64,000 bases of DNA from Streptomyces sp. LHD-70 (GTDB taxonomy: Bacteria > Actinomycetota > Actinomycetes > Streptomycetales > Streptomycetaceae): assembly GCF_031157275.1 (NCBI RefSeq), contig NZ_JAVIFW010000001.1:992001-1056000 (forward strand). Reading direction: 5' to 3'. The notes below the pieces were generated by a model, which worked only from the letters and a program-made list of their open reading frames with translations, searched no databases and was not told the origin of the DNA. A program made the position numbers and the translations under genes. Shown piece by piece: positions 34,638 to 44,795 of this stretch. The stretch's first letter is position 1. Each line of letters opens with the position of its first letter.

Positions 34638-34659
34638 CCTGGGTGAACGGAAAGTGAAC
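34638..34659 (-). promoter_or_regulatory. PHO box (two 11-bp direct repeats) upstream of pit
   Basis: On the minus strand GTTCACTTTCC and GTTCACCCAGG lie head to tail (34659-34649, 34648-34638). GTTCAC followed by five less conserved bases is the Streptomyces PhoP direct repeat unit. Its position 48-69 bp before the pit start fits control by PhoR-PhoP. The remainder of the gap to the aldolase gene shows no gene. Confidence 0.85.
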
Positions 34660-34876
34660 TGGGGCGGGCTGCACGGTGTCTCGGTTGGGCTGCTTGTGGG
34701 CACAGATCCGGGGGCACCCGTTCCGCCTGTGCGGAGCCCCCGCCGCAGGGCCCGGAATCCCGGCCTCCGGAGGCCCTGTTGTGCACCGCCGGGGGAGGGC
34801 GACGAACCGCCGAAGAGATCCTGATCACGTGGCGTCCCCGCCCCGCCTTCCCGGGCTCCTTTGGCAGGATCGCCCC

Positions 34877-35542
34877 ATGACGGAACGGACAAGCGACACA
34901 GAGGAGTTGGCGCGGGCCTGGGCCGAGCTCGTGGCCACCGCCCGCCGCACCGCCGACACCGGGCTCGTCGTCGGCACCTCGGGCAACGTCTCCGTACGCG
35001 TCGGCGAGCTGATCCTGATCACGCCGAGCGGCGTCCCGTACGAGCGCCTCGCGCCCGAAGACCTGGTCGCCGTGGACCTCGACGGCAACCAGGTCCGCGG
35101 CACCCTCCAGCCGACCAGCGAGCTCCCGCTGCACCTCGCCGTGTACCGCTCCACGCCCGCCGGGGCCGTCGTCCACACCCACGCCCTGCACGCGACGGCG
35201 GTCTCCACGCTGGTCCCGGAGCTGCCGCCCGTCCACTACATGGCGGCGGACCTCGGCGGGCCGGTCCGCGTCGCCCCGTACGCCCTCTACGGCACGCCCG
35301 AACTGGCCGCGCACCTCCTTGACGCGCTGCGCGGCCGCACCGCCTGCCTCCTCCAGAACCACGGCGCCGTCACCTACGGCGACACCCTCGACCAGGCGTA
35401 CGACCGCACCGCCCAGCTGGAGTGGATGAGCCGCCTCTGGCTCACCGCGCACGCCGTGCCCGGCCACACCCCGAGCCTGTTGAGCCCCGCCGACCTCGCC
35501 GCGGCCGGGCGGCAGCTCAAGGGGTACGGGCAGCGGCGCTGA
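34877..35542 (+). CDS. Class II aldolase/adducin family (fuculose-phosphate aldolase-like)
   Basis: A 221-residue zinc aldolase. VVGTSGNVSVRV binds the substrate phosphate. The acid/base Glu is in PTSELPLHLAVYR. Zinc ligands are HTHALH and the His in LQNHGAVTYG. Such enzymes split sugar phosphates such as L-fuculose-1-P or ribulose-5-P epimers; the exact substrate is unclear. The ATG at 34877 is chosen because the upstream extension is low-quality and overlaps the PHO box side. The next gene follows after 64 bp. Confidence 0.88.
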   Translation: MTERTSDTEELARAWAELVATARRTADTGLVVGTSGNVSVRVGELILITPSGVPYERLAPEDLVAVDLDGNQVRGTLQPTSELPLHLAVYRSTPAGAVVHTHALHATAVSTLVPELPPVHYMAADLGGPVRVAPYALYGTPELAAHLLDALRGRTACLLQNHGAVTYGDTLDQAYDRTAQLEWMSRLWLTAHAVPGHTPSLLSPADLAAAGRQLKGYGQRR

Positions 35543-35606
35543 GGAGCGCCCGCGAGCGGCGCACGCCGAGTGGCCCGACGCCCGGTCCCCGCCGACACTG
35601 GAGCGC

Positions 35607-36734
35607 ATGCGCCCCGTATCGGCCGCCGCCGCGGCCCTCACCGCCCTCATCGGTGCCGGCGCGGCCGCCGTGGCGGCCGGACGGTACGCCAGCGACGCCG
35701 CGCTCAAGGCGCGCCCCGGCCGCCCGCTGCCCGGCGACCCCCGGCTCACCGTGCACGAGGCCGACGGCGAGCGGATCACCCTCACCCGCTCCCTCGCCAC
35801 CCTGCGCCCCGGCACGTACGGCCTCGGCGGCGACGGCTCCCACGCGATCGTCGGCCCGGTCCTCGACGGGCAGGCCCCGGCCGCCGACACCGTCGTACGC
35901 CGCCTGGTGCGCGTCACCCACGGACAGCTGGAACCCGGCGCCAAGGTCCGGCTCACCCCGCAGGTGCACCTCGGCAACCCGCGCGACGCCCTCGGCCTTG
36001 AGCACGCCGACGTCGACATCCCCGGAGAGCTCGGCGGCCTGCCCGCCTGGTTCCTGCCCGGCGGCCGCGACACCTGGGTGATCACCGTGCACGGGCTCGG
36101 CACCACCAGGGAGCACCCCATGGTGGTGATGGACCTCCTGCACCGCCTGCGGCTGCCCGTCCTCGACCTCGCCTACCGCGGCGACGTCGGCGCCCCGCGC
36201 CAGCCCGACGGCCTCGGCCACCTCGGCGACAGCGAGTGGCGCGACCTCGACGCCGCCATCCGCTACGCCGTGCGCTACGGCGCCGAACGCGTCGTCCTGT
36301 ACGGCTGGTCCACCGGCGCCACCATGGCCCTGCGCGCCGCCAACCACTCCGCGCTCCGCGACCGCGTCAGCGGCCTCGTCCTGGACTCCCCGGTGCTCGA
36401 CTGGGAGCTCACCCTGCGCGCCCTCGCCGCCGCCCGGCACACCCCGGCCCCGCTCCTCCCGCTCGCGGTCCGCGCCGCCCAGGGCCGCACCGGCCTCGGC
36501 GGAGGCCGGGTCACGGAGGCCGCCGAAGCCGCCGCCCTGAGCGTCCCCACCCTGCTCGTGCACGGCCCCGACGACACCCTCGCCCCCTGGCGCCGCTCCC
36601 GCGAACTCGCCGACCGCCGCCCGGACCTGGTCACCCTCAGCGCCGTCCCCGAAGCCCCGCACGCCGCGATGTGGAACGCCGACCCGAAGGGGTACGAGGA
36701 GACCCTGCGCCGCTTCCTGACCCCGCTGATGTAG
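35607..36734 (+). CDS. Alpha/beta hydrolase with N-terminal membrane anchor
   Basis: A 375-residue protein. A hydrophobic N-terminal segment (about 5-27) anchors it or targets it for export. The hydrolase core begins at TWVITVHGLGTTREHP (oxyanion region). The nucleophile serine is in VLYGWSTGAT (GxSxG), a catalytic Asp lies in VHGPDDTLAPW and the His in PEAPHAAMW. An unrelated ~140-residue beta-rich region precedes the core. Substrate unknown. It probably shares a transcript with the aldolase gene. Confidence 0.85.
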   Translation: MRPVSAAAAALTALIGAGAAAVAAGRYASDAALKARPGRPLPGDPRLTVHEADGERITLTRSLATLRPGTYGLGGDGSHAIVGPVLDGQAPAADTVVRRLVRVTHGQLEPGAKVRLTPQVHLGNPRDALGLEHADVDIPGELGGLPAWFLPGGRDTWVITVHGLGTTREHPMVVMDLLHRLRLPVLDLAYRGDVGAPRQPDGLGHLGDSEWRDLDAAIRYAVRYGAERVVLYGWSTGATMALRAANHSALRDRVSGLVLDSPVLDWELTLRALAAARHTPAPLLPLAVRAAQGRTGLGGGRVTEAAEAAALSVPTLLVHGPDDTLAPWRRSRELADRRPDLVTLSAVPEAPHAAMWNADPKGYEETLRRFLTPLM

Positions 36735-37002
36735 GACGCGTACGGCTCCCGGCGGGGCGTGTGCGGCCCCTGAGGCGCGTGTACGTCTCCGCGGCGGGCA
36801 CGTCCCCCGAGGCGCGAGCGTACGACTCCCCTGGGTGACCAGGGCCGCTCGACCAGCCGCGGCTTTCCTGGTGCTGTGCCCGTACGTGCCGCATTTCCCG
36901 CGCCCGGAGCGGGGCGGCCATAGCGGGCACAACCACCGGCATCGGACGCCAACTCGGCATCCCGTTTGGGCTTTCGAGGCCCGAGCGGGAAGACTGCCCC
37001 CC

Positions 37003-38394
37003 GTGACGTCCCGTACCCCGCGCGACTCCAGGCTCAGACTCGTCGGCCCCCGCACGCTCGCCACCGCCCCACGGGCCGTGGCCGAACGGCGCACACGGCG
37101 CTCGGCGCCACGCCCTCCCGAGGGCACGCCGGCCCCCGCCGTGCTCGCCCGGATGGCCCGCGCCGAGCTCGCGGGCGCCGCCCGGATCGCCCGCTGGGCC
37201 GACAGCGCGCCCGGCCGTGACTCCGCGATGCGCCCCGGCTGCGCCGGCACCCTCACCGAGTCCGCGGCCGAACGGGCCGCCGCCGAGCTCGGCCTGACGT
37301 CGCGTCAGGCCCGCGCCGACTGGGACGCGGCCCGCCTCGCCGGACTCGTCGAGGTGCACGGCGGCGACGCCCGCCCCGGCTGGCGGCTGCGCGCCTGGGA
37401 CCGCGACGACTCCGCCGTACTGCGCGGCTGGGTCGCCCTGTTCGACGCCTGGTCCCTGGTGCGGCCCGCGCCGGACGAGCACGCGCCCGCCGCCGTCGCC
37501 GAGGCCATCGAGGCCATGCCGCAGGTGCTGTCGCTGCTGCAGCTCTCCGCGGGCCCCGTCCCCGTACCGCAGCTGCTCGACCTCCTGGAGCAGCGCGTCA
37601 CCGAACTCCGCGACGAGCGCTGCGAGATCCCCTTCGGACCGCAGCCCGCACCCGTACCCGCGCCCGCAGAGGCGCCGCTCTCGCCGCTGCTCGACTGGGC
37701 GCTGCGCGGACTCGCCCGCGTCGGCGCGCTCACCCTGGACGACGGCCACGCGACCCTTACACCGCTGGGCAGTTGGGCGGTCTGGGTCAAGCTGGAACAG
37801 ATCATCGTCGCCGCCCAGAGCCCGGCGGGGAACATCGAGCACGCCGCCGAGGAGATGCTCCGCGGCTGCGCCCGCCTCCGCCCGAACGCGGCGCGCGCCG
37901 AGTACCGCGCCTGGCTCGCCGCCCGCCCCGTCGGCAGCGCCGTCACCGAACTCCTCGACGCCGCCCGCGGCGACGACGCCCTGCTGCGCGGCCTCGCCTT
38001 CGAGGCGCTGCGCGTCGTCGGCCCGCCCGCCGAGCCCGACGTACGCGCCGCCGCGTCCGAACCCCCGCTGCGCCCCTACGCGTTGATGTGGCTCGCCGAG
38101 CAGGAGGGCGCCGACCCCGAGGACGTGCACACGGCCCTCACCCGCGACGAGTCGACCTGGCTCTGGGTGGACACCGCGGCCGCGGTCGCCGACCACGGCG
38201 AGTCCGAACTCCTCGTGCGCCACCTGGAGTCGGCGATCCAGCCCACGGTCCCGGCCCTGCTCCAGGAGGTACGAGCGGTCGGCCACCCCCGCACGGTCCA
38301 GGTCCTGGTAGCCCTCGCGGCCGCCCACCCGGACCCGGCCCTGGCGAAGGCGGTCCGGAGGGCGGCGTTCCAGGTGCATACGGGCGGGGCGTAG
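37003..38394 (+). CDS. Hypothetical protein with HEAT-like C-terminal repeats
   Basis: A 463-residue soluble protein of unknown function. The start is probably the GTG at 37003 (sequence VTSRTPRDSRLRL); an in-frame ATG at 36835 would add a low-complexity head. The first half has a helix-rich stretch with SAAERAAAELGLTSRQARAD, reminiscent of a DNA-binding helix-turn-helix. The second half (about 300-460) is a run of helical pairs rich in Leu/Ala, of HEAT type. No signal peptide or membrane segment. Good codon bias supports it as a real gene. Confidence 0.7.
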   Translation: MTSRTPRDSRLRLVGPRTLATAPRAVAERRTRRSAPRPPEGTPAPAVLARMARAELAGAARIARWADSAPGRDSAMRPGCAGTLTESAAERAAAELGLTSRQARADWDAARLAGLVEVHGGDARPGWRLRAWDRDDSAVLRGWVALFDAWSLVRPAPDEHAPAAVAEAIEAMPQVLSLLQLSAGPVPVPQLLDLLEQRVTELRDERCEIPFGPQPAPVPAPAEAPLSPLLDWALRGLARVGALTLDDGHATLTPLGSWAVWVKLEQIIVAAQSPAGNIEHAAEEMLRGCARLRPNAARAEYRAWLAARPVGSAVTELLDAARGDDALLRGLAFEALRVVGPPAEPDVRAAASEPPLRPYALMWLAEQEGADPEDVHTALTRDESTWLWVDTAAAVADHGESELLVRHLESAIQPTVPALLQEVRAVGHPRTVQVLVALAAAHPDPALAKAVRRAAFQVHTGGA

Positions 38395-38698
38395 GCCTCC
38401 GGCGCTGATCAGCCGACTGCGGCACCGTCGTGGGCTGCCGCCCCCGGCCCCTTGGTCGTCAGGCGTGCCTGCCATCGTGGCTGCGCGCGCAGTTCCCCGC
38501 GCCCCTGAAAAACCCGCCCCACCGGCAAATCCAGCCCCTCCGGCGTTTGAGGAGCGGGGGTCCGGGGGCTGGCCCCCGTGGCTGTCCGCAGGACTTTCGG
38601 GAAGGGGCGGGGAGGGGATCAAAAGGAAGCCCGTCCGGCGCTTGAGGACGAGCCCGCAGGGCGATGCGACGGCACCCGAGTCGACGGCACCCGCACCC
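38395..38698. repeat. Intergenic region built of shared GC-rich repeat modules
   Basis: About 300 bp without a gene, between convergent genes. It contains modules that recur elsewhere in the window: GCGCGCAGTTCCCCGCGCCC, CCCCTCCGGCGTTTGAGGAG, GGGGGCTGGCCCCC and GGAAGGGGCGGGGAGGGG. The CCGGCGTTTGAG and GGGGCGGAGCCCC-type pieces also appear near 43966-44034 and 47215-47365. They form hairpins and probably work as transcription terminators. Confidence 0.65.
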
Positions 38699-39589
38699 TC
38701 ACCGGAACGTATTGCACCGCCCCATATCCCCCGACCGAAACCCCTCGTAGAACCACTGCTGCCGCTGCTGCGCCGACCCGTGCGTCCAGGACTCCGGCGT
38801 GACCCGCCCCTGGAACTTCTCCTGGATCCGGTCGTCGCCGACCGCCGCCGCCGCGTCCAGGCCGTCCCGGATGTCGGCGTCGGTCAGCTCGGTGATCAGC
38901 GGCCGCCCGGTCTGCGGGTCGGGCGTGCGCGTCGCCTGCCGCGTCCACACCCCCGCGTAGCAGTCGGCCTGCAGCTCGACCTTCACGGCGTTGCTGTTCG
39001 CGCCGGTGCGTCCGTCCTGCGCGCGCCCGAGCGTCCCCATCAGGTTCTGCACGTGGTGCCCGTACTCGTGCGCCACCACGTAGGCCTGCCCGAACGGGCC
39101 GCCCCCGGCGCCGAACTTGGACCGCAGCTCCTCGAAGAAGCCCAGGTCCAGAAAGACCTTGCGGTCGCCGGGGCAGTAGAACGGCCCGACCGCCGACGTC
39201 GCGTTGCCGCAGGCCGTGCCCACCCGGCCGGTGAAGAGCACGGTCTGCGCGGGGGTGTAGCGGGCCTGGCGGCGCTGGAACTCCTGGCCCCAGAAGTCCT
39301 GGACGCTGTTGACCACCGCGACCGTGCGGCAGTCCTCCTCGGTGTTGGCGTCCTCACCCGTCAGACACGACTCCCGCACCTGCGAGGCGCTCGACGACGA
39401 CACCGAAGGCTGATCGTTCTCCGAGGTCAGCCCCAGGTTGTCCGGACCGACCCCGAAGAACAGGCCGAGCAGCAGCGCGATCACCCCGGCCAGGCCGCCG
39501 CCGATCGTGGCCCTGCCGCCGGGGACCCGGCTGCGGCGCACGTCCTGGACCTCGGACGTGTCGAGCCGGGCGTCGTCGTCGAACTGCAT
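38699..39589 (-). CDS. YpfJ-type neutral zinc metallopeptidase
   Basis: A 296-residue membrane-anchored peptidase of the putative neutral zinc metallopeptidase family. The start [16 protein letters not shown] is diagnostic. One hydrophobic segment lies at about 29-47. The zinc motif is HEYGHH (174-179), followed by the downstream Glu region [13 protein letters not shown] cysteine pair C75/C87 and CPGDRK suggest extracellular disulfides. The catalytic domain is outside the membrane. Substrates of this family are largely unknown. Confidence 0.92.
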   Translation of the reverse strand: MQFDDDARLDTSEVQDVRRSRVPGGRATIGGGLAGVIALLLGLFFGVGPDNLGLTSENDQPSVSSSSASQVRESCLTGEDANTEEDCRTVAVVNSVQDFWGQEFQRRQARYTPAQTVLFTGRVGTACGNATSAVGPFYCPGDRKVFLDLGFFEELRSKFGAGGGPFGQAYVVAHEYGHHVQNLMGTLGRAQDGRTGANSNAVKVELQADCYAGVWTRQATRTPDPQTGRPLITELTDADIRDGLDAAAAVGDDRIQEKFQGRVTPESWTHGSAQQRQQWFYEGFRSGDMGRCNTFR

Positions 39590-39787
39590 GCGGGTACCAC
39601 CCTCTGCTCCTCGCCGGGGCGGCCACCCCGCCGCCCTGCGTTTGCGCCGAGTATCTGGCAGTTCATCCCGCTCTGCCCCTCGACGACGGCCACGGGGCCG
39701 AAGGAGGGAGCCCCGTCCGAGCCCCCACGGCGTCGGCACACCCCGCGGCTACGCTCTGCGCCTGATCCGGGACGGAACGGGGGAGAC

Positions 39788-40669
39788 GTGACCACGGCGG
39801 CACCGGAGACCGGCACGCGGGAAGCCGAGCGGCCCCCGGGAACCCGGGCCCCGCACCCCGCCCGGCCCCACCGCACCACCACCCGACTGGCCCTCCCCCT
39901 CCTCCTCGCGCTCCTCGCCCTCCCCCTGGCCGCCGCCCTCCACCAGGGGCGCCCGGCGCCGTACGGAGACCGGCTCACCGTGCACGCGCCCTCCGCCACC
40001 ACCGACGCGGAGAGACGAAAACAGGCACTACAGAAGGAGGGCCGAGAACCGGCACCACACAAGAAGAGCCGAGAACCGGCACTACAGAAGGAGGGCCGAG
40101 CCGTCGTCGCGTACGACACCGACAGCGGTCGGCCCCGCTGGACGTACACGCGTGAAGGCCGCCGTCCGCTCGCCGTGCTGCCCGCACCCGGTCACGCCTT
40201 CACGCTCTGGGACGACGGACTCGTGACCGATACGGAACGCCGCACCGGCAGTGCCGTGCGCTGGCACCGGGCCATCCCCGCGGGCGCCGACTGGCTGCGC
40301 ACCCCGGGCGCCCGCGGCGGCGCGGGTGTCCTGCGCCTGCTCGACCGCGAGGCCGCCATGCTCGCCGTCGTCACCCCGCGGCGCATCACCGCGTACCGCA
40401 CCGTCGACGGCGACCTGCGCTGGGTCCTGCCCGCCCGCACCGGCTGCGCCTTCCGGCCCGCCCGTGCCGTGCGCCACGGCAGCGCCCTGCTGCTGGCCCA
40501 GCCCTGCTCCGACCCGGACATCCCCTGGTCGGAGCAGGTCCTCGCGGTCGACGACCTGGGCCGCCTCGTACCCGGCCGCACGCCTCTCGGGAACGCGCTG
40601 CCCGGGGGAGCGACGGCCGCGGCGGGCGCTGGGAAGGCGCTGGGAAAAGTGGTTGCACACCCCCGTTAG
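39788..40669 (+). CDS. Membrane-anchored PQQ-like beta-propeller protein
   Basis: A 293-residue protein. A hydrophobic segment (about 36-52) follows a short cytoplasmic head. Residues after about 75 contain beta-propeller blades of the PQQ type: AVVAYDTDSGRPRWTYTREG and ITAYRTVDGDLRWVLPARTG, resembling BamB-like domains. Two Cys (in TGCAFRPA and AQPCSDP) may form a disulfide. GTG start at 39788 with GGGGGAG just upstream. A 27-bp coding repeat lengthens the stalk. It is divergent from the metallopeptidase gene. Function unknown. Confidence 0.75.
   Translation: MTTAAPETGTREAERPPGTRAPHPARPHRTTTRLALPLLLALLALPLAAALHQGRPAPYGDRLTVHAPSATTDAERRKQALQKEGREPAPHKKSREPALQKEGRAVVAYDTDSGRPRWTYTREGRRPLAVLPAPGHAFTLWDDGLVTDTERRTGSAVRWHRAIPAGADWLRTPGARGGAGVLRLLDREAAMLAVVTPRRITAYRTVDGDLRWVLPARTGCAFRPARAVRHGSALLLAQPCSDPDIPWSEQVLAVDDLGRLVPGRTPLGNALPGGATAAAGAGKALGKVVAHPR
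40024..40104. repeat. 27-bp in-frame tandem repeat (x3)
   Basis: Three 27-bp units (40024-40050, 40051-40077, 40078-40104) encode ALQKEGREP, APHKKSREP and ALQKEGRAV in the stalk after the membrane segment. Units 1 and 3 are nearly identical and the middle one has diverged. Frame is kept. Confidence 0.85.
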
Positions 40670-40689
40670 AATTGCCGTATGGCAATTCT
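40668..40689. promoter_or_regulatory. Perfect 9-bp dyad AGAATTGCC-GTAT-GGCAATTCT
   Basis: An AT-rich perfect inverted repeat starting in the stop codon of the PQQ-like gene, about 77 bp before the ABC-F start. A TTGCAC hexamer lies 10-15 bp upstream of the dyad and TAGAAT overlaps its left arm, so it could be an operator over the ABC-F promoter. Alternatively it is a weak terminator; no U tract follows. Confidence 0.45.
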
Positions 40690-40765
40690 CCTCGCGCATT
40701 AGACGGCGTAGACCGCGCGCCCCAGCCCCGTCCGCCGTCCCTTCCTTCCCGCCTGGAGTCTGTCC

Positions 40766-42364
<1,599 letters not shown>

Positions 42365-42369
42365 CCAAC

Positions 42370-42405
42370 GGAAGGCCCGCCTCGCTGTCGCGGGGCGGGC
42401 CTTCC
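42370..42405 (+). terminator. Terminator after ABC-F gene
   Basis: GGAAGGCCCGCC (42370-42381) pairs with GGCGGGCCTTCC (42394-42405), with inner CGC/GCG pairs. It lies five bases after the ABC-F stop. Confidence 0.85.
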
Positions 42406-42423
42406 GCCTGTCCGTCCCGCTCT

Positions 42424-42479
42424 GATCAACTCCGTATGGATCATTCGCCGGACGCGTGATCCTTCATCTGCGTGAGATC
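42424..42479. promoter_or_regulatory. GATC cluster upstream of gbn
   Basis: Four GATC tetramers in 56 bp (42424, 42439, 42458, 42476), with a fifth at 42706. GATC is rare by chance in such GC-rich DNA. Gbn is named for GATC binding, so this looks like an autoregulatory site. The rest of the 42406-42748 gap shows no other gene. Confidence 0.6.
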
Positions 42480-42748
42480 GCCTCGTACCGAGGTGTGTCG
42501 TACACGGATTTCCCGGCTCCGCCCCCTTTCCCGCCGCGGCCTCCTCCCGCACCGCGCTGACCTGGCGCTTCACCGACGCACTCGTTCGGCGGTACGGTCC
42601 CGGCGCCGCGGAGTCCTTGGTTCCGCTAGTGGCGTCGGCTTCCCGCGCCATGAACCTCGTCACACCGACCTTGCCGAATGGGTGGCCAGGAGGCCCGGGA
42701 GGGGTGATCATGAGAAGTCCAGAGCGCACTTCCCATGAGGAGGCACGG

Positions 42749-42970
42749 GTGGCCGAGACTCTGAAGAAGGGCAGCCGGGTGACCGGCGCCGCGCGCGACA
42801 AGCTCGCGGCAGACCTGAAGAAGAAGTACGACGGCGGTGCGAGCATCCGGGCACTCGCCGAGGAGACGGGCCGTTCCTATGGCTTCGTGCACCGGATGCT
42901 CAGCGAATCAGGAGTCACGCTGCGGGGACGCGGCGGAGCGACGCGCGGCAAGAAGGCCGCGTCGGCCTGA
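42749..42970 (+). CDS. gbn: GATC-binding nucleoid-associated-like protein Gbn
   Basis: A 73-residue basic protein recognised as the Streptomyces protein Gbn (SCO1839 in S. coelicolor), a small DNA-binding protein that binds many GATC-containing sites and influences development. The helix-turn-helix is in GASIRALAEETGRSYGFVHR, and the C-terminal tail GRGGATRGKKAASA is Lys/Arg-rich. GTG start at 42749 is fixed by GAGGAGG five bases upstream; an in-frame ATG at 42617 would add an unrelated 44-residue head. The GATC cluster upstream suggests self-control. Confidence 0.9.
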   Translation: MAETLKKGSRVTGAARDKLAADLKKKYDGGASIRALAEETGRSYGFVHRMLSESGVTLRGRGGATRGKKAASA

Positions 42971-43133
42971 GAACGGGCGGCTCACCGGCTTCGATGGTGG
43001 CTACCCGGTCGGTCCGCTGATCGGCCGGGTGGTTACTGTGCAGTCACTTAACTGGCAGGCGTACGCGCAGGACGTCCACGTCCGACGGGTCCGGCTGCCA
43101 GCTGTCGACTGCTGTCCCATCGGAGGCACCCCA

Positions 43134-43955
43134 ATGGCTTCGCCCGAACCCCAGCACGCAGCCGAGTCCGACGCGACCGAAGTGTTCGCCAAGGACGGCG
43201 TGCGTCTCGCCGTCGACGGCGAGACCGCGACGGTCACCCTCACCAACCCGGCCAAGCGCAACGCTCAAAGTCCCGCGCTGTGGCGGGCGTTGGCGGAGGC
43301 CGGGCGCGCGCTGCCCGGCAGCGTGCGGGTGGTGGTGCTCAGCGGCGAGGGCAAGTCGTTCTCCGCCGGGCTCGACCGGCAGGCGTTCACGCCCGAGGGC
43401 TTCGACGGCGAGCCGTCCTTCCTTGACATGGCGCGCGGGGGCGACGCGGAACTCGACGCCGTCATCGCCGAGTACCAGGAGGCGTTCACCTGGTGGCGGC
43501 GCAGCGATGTCATCACCATCGCCGCCGTCCAGGGCCATGCGATCGGCGCGGGCTTCCAGCTCGCCCTCGCCTGCGACCTGCGGATCGCCGCGGACGACGT
43601 GCAGTTCGCCATGCGCGAGACCAGCCTCGGCCTGGTGCCCGACCTCACCGGCACGCACCCCCTGGTCTCCCTCGTCGGGTACGCCCGCGCCCTGGAGATC
43701 TGCGCCACCGGACGCTTCGTCCACGCCGAGGAGGCGGAGCGCATCGGCCTCGCCAACCTGGTGGTCCCCGGCGCCGAACTCGGCGCCGCGGCACAGGACT
43801 TGGCGGGCGCACTGCTCGCGGCCCCCCGCGACGCCGTCATCGAGACCAAGGCCCTGCTCCAGGGCGCGGTCCACCGCACGTACGAGGACCAGGTTGTCGC
43901 CGAGCGGGCGGCGCAGGGCCGTCGGCTGCGGGATTTGGCGGGGCTCGGGGAGTAG
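43134..43955 (+). CDS. Enoyl-CoA hydratase/isomerase family protein
   Basis: A 273-residue crotonase-fold protein. The oxyanion-hole regions are GEGKSFSAGLDRQAF and QGHAIGAGFQLALACDLRIA. The usual first catalytic Glu position lies around FAMRETSLGLVPDLTGTHPL, where the E-T pattern is kept. It would hydrate or isomerise enoyl-CoA thioesters in fatty-acid or related degradation. The ATG at 43134 has GGAGG eight bases upstream. No other beta-oxidation genes are adjacent. Confidence 0.88.
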   Translation: MASPEPQHAAESDATEVFAKDGVRLAVDGETATVTLTNPAKRNAQSPALWRALAEAGRALPGSVRVVVLSGEGKSFSAGLDRQAFTPEGFDGEPSFLDMARGGDAELDAVIAEYQEAFTWWRRSDVITIAAVQGHAIGAGFQLALACDLRIAADDVQFAMRETSLGLVPDLTGTHPLVSLVGYARALEICATGRFVHAEEAERIGLANLVVPGAELGAAAQDLAGALLAAPRDAVIETKALLQGAVHRTYEDQVVAERAAQGRRLRDLAGLGE

Positions 43956-43965
43956 CGCCCTGCCG

Positions 43966-44034
43966 GGCGGCGCTTGAGGAGCGGGGTCCGGGGCGGAGCC
44001 CCGAAGCTTCCGCAGGATTTCGGGGAAGGGCCAG
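43966..44034. repeat. GC-rich terminator-like repeat module
   Basis: Contains GGCGCTTGAGGAGCGGGGTC, then GGGGCGGAGCCCC and TTCCGCAGGATTTCGGG. The same pieces occur near 38500, 47320 and inside the element at 58291-58495 (in reverse). It separates the convergent hydratase and Asp23-cluster genes and likely terminates both. Confidence 0.6.
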
Positions 44035-44697
44035 TCACGTCACCGTCGTCACGACGGCCGCCGCCTCCTCGGCCGCCGCCCGGACCGCCCGTACGACATC
44101 CAGCACCCGGTGGTCTGCAGCCACGACCAACTCGAACCGCACATGCGGTGAGCGCAGGACCCGTACGTCCACCACGCCCGGCACCGCCCGTACCGCCGTC
44201 GTCGTCGCGTCCTCGTCCCCCGCGGGTGCGATGGTCGGCGGGGCTTCCGCGGCAGCGGGCGGCGGCGCCGCGTCCAGGAGTTCCGTGACCCGCAGGTCCA
44301 CCTCCGCCACCACCAGGCCGATCCGCTCCACCGCTGCCGCGATCAGCTCCGCCCGCACCCGCGCCGCCGTCGACGGCAGCGGAACGTCCGCCGTGACCGC
44401 CAGCTCCGCGGCGATGCGCAGCGGACCCGGCGGCAGGGCGCTCGGCGGCGCCGGTACGGCCGGATCGCCCGCCGCGTCCGGCTCGGCGAGCGCGAGGCGC
44501 AAGCTGTCGATCCGTACGCCCGCGACCGAGGCGCCCGCCGGCCGCAGCACCTGGGCCGCCGCGCGTTCCGTGATCCACGCGCCGTCCGCCGCCTCGCCCA
44601 GGGGCAGCAGCCGCCCGAGGCGGAGCTGTTCCCGTACCGCGCGCGTGCGCGAGGCCGCGGTGTGCGCCTTGTGGTCCGTCGACCGGTCAGCCGTCAT
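44035..44697 (-). CDS. Asp23-cluster-associated protein of unknown function
   Basis: A 220-residue protein from the ATG at 44697 (MTADRSTDHKAH); an in-frame ATG at 44715 is also possible. It is rich in Ala/Val/Arg with alternating strands and helices. Two Asp23-like stretches are visible: ITERAAAQVLRPAGASVAGV, and VRAVPGVVDVRVLRSPHVRF near the C-terminus, which resembles the repeats in the Asp23 proteins of the divergent cluster. No catalytic motif. It faces the Asp23 operon and is probably part of the same envelope system. Confidence 0.75.
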   Translation of the reverse strand: MTADRSTDHKAHTAASRTRAVREQLRLGRLLPLGEAADGAWITERAAAQVLRPAGASVAGVRIDSLRLALAEPDAAGDPAVPAPPSALPPGPLRIAAELAVTADVPLPSTAARVRAELIAAAVERIGLVVAEVDLRVTELLDAAPPPAAAEAPPTIAPAGDEDATTTAVRAVPGVVDVRVLRSPHVRFELVVAADHRVLDVVRAVRAAAEEAAAVVTTVT

Positions 44698-44795
44698 CAC
44701 ACCAGCCTGCCGCATCCCCTGGCGCGAAGTTGTCCAACCCCACCTAATGTGGGCAAAAGGAGCGCATCACCCCTCCTTCGAATGGGACGAACGCG

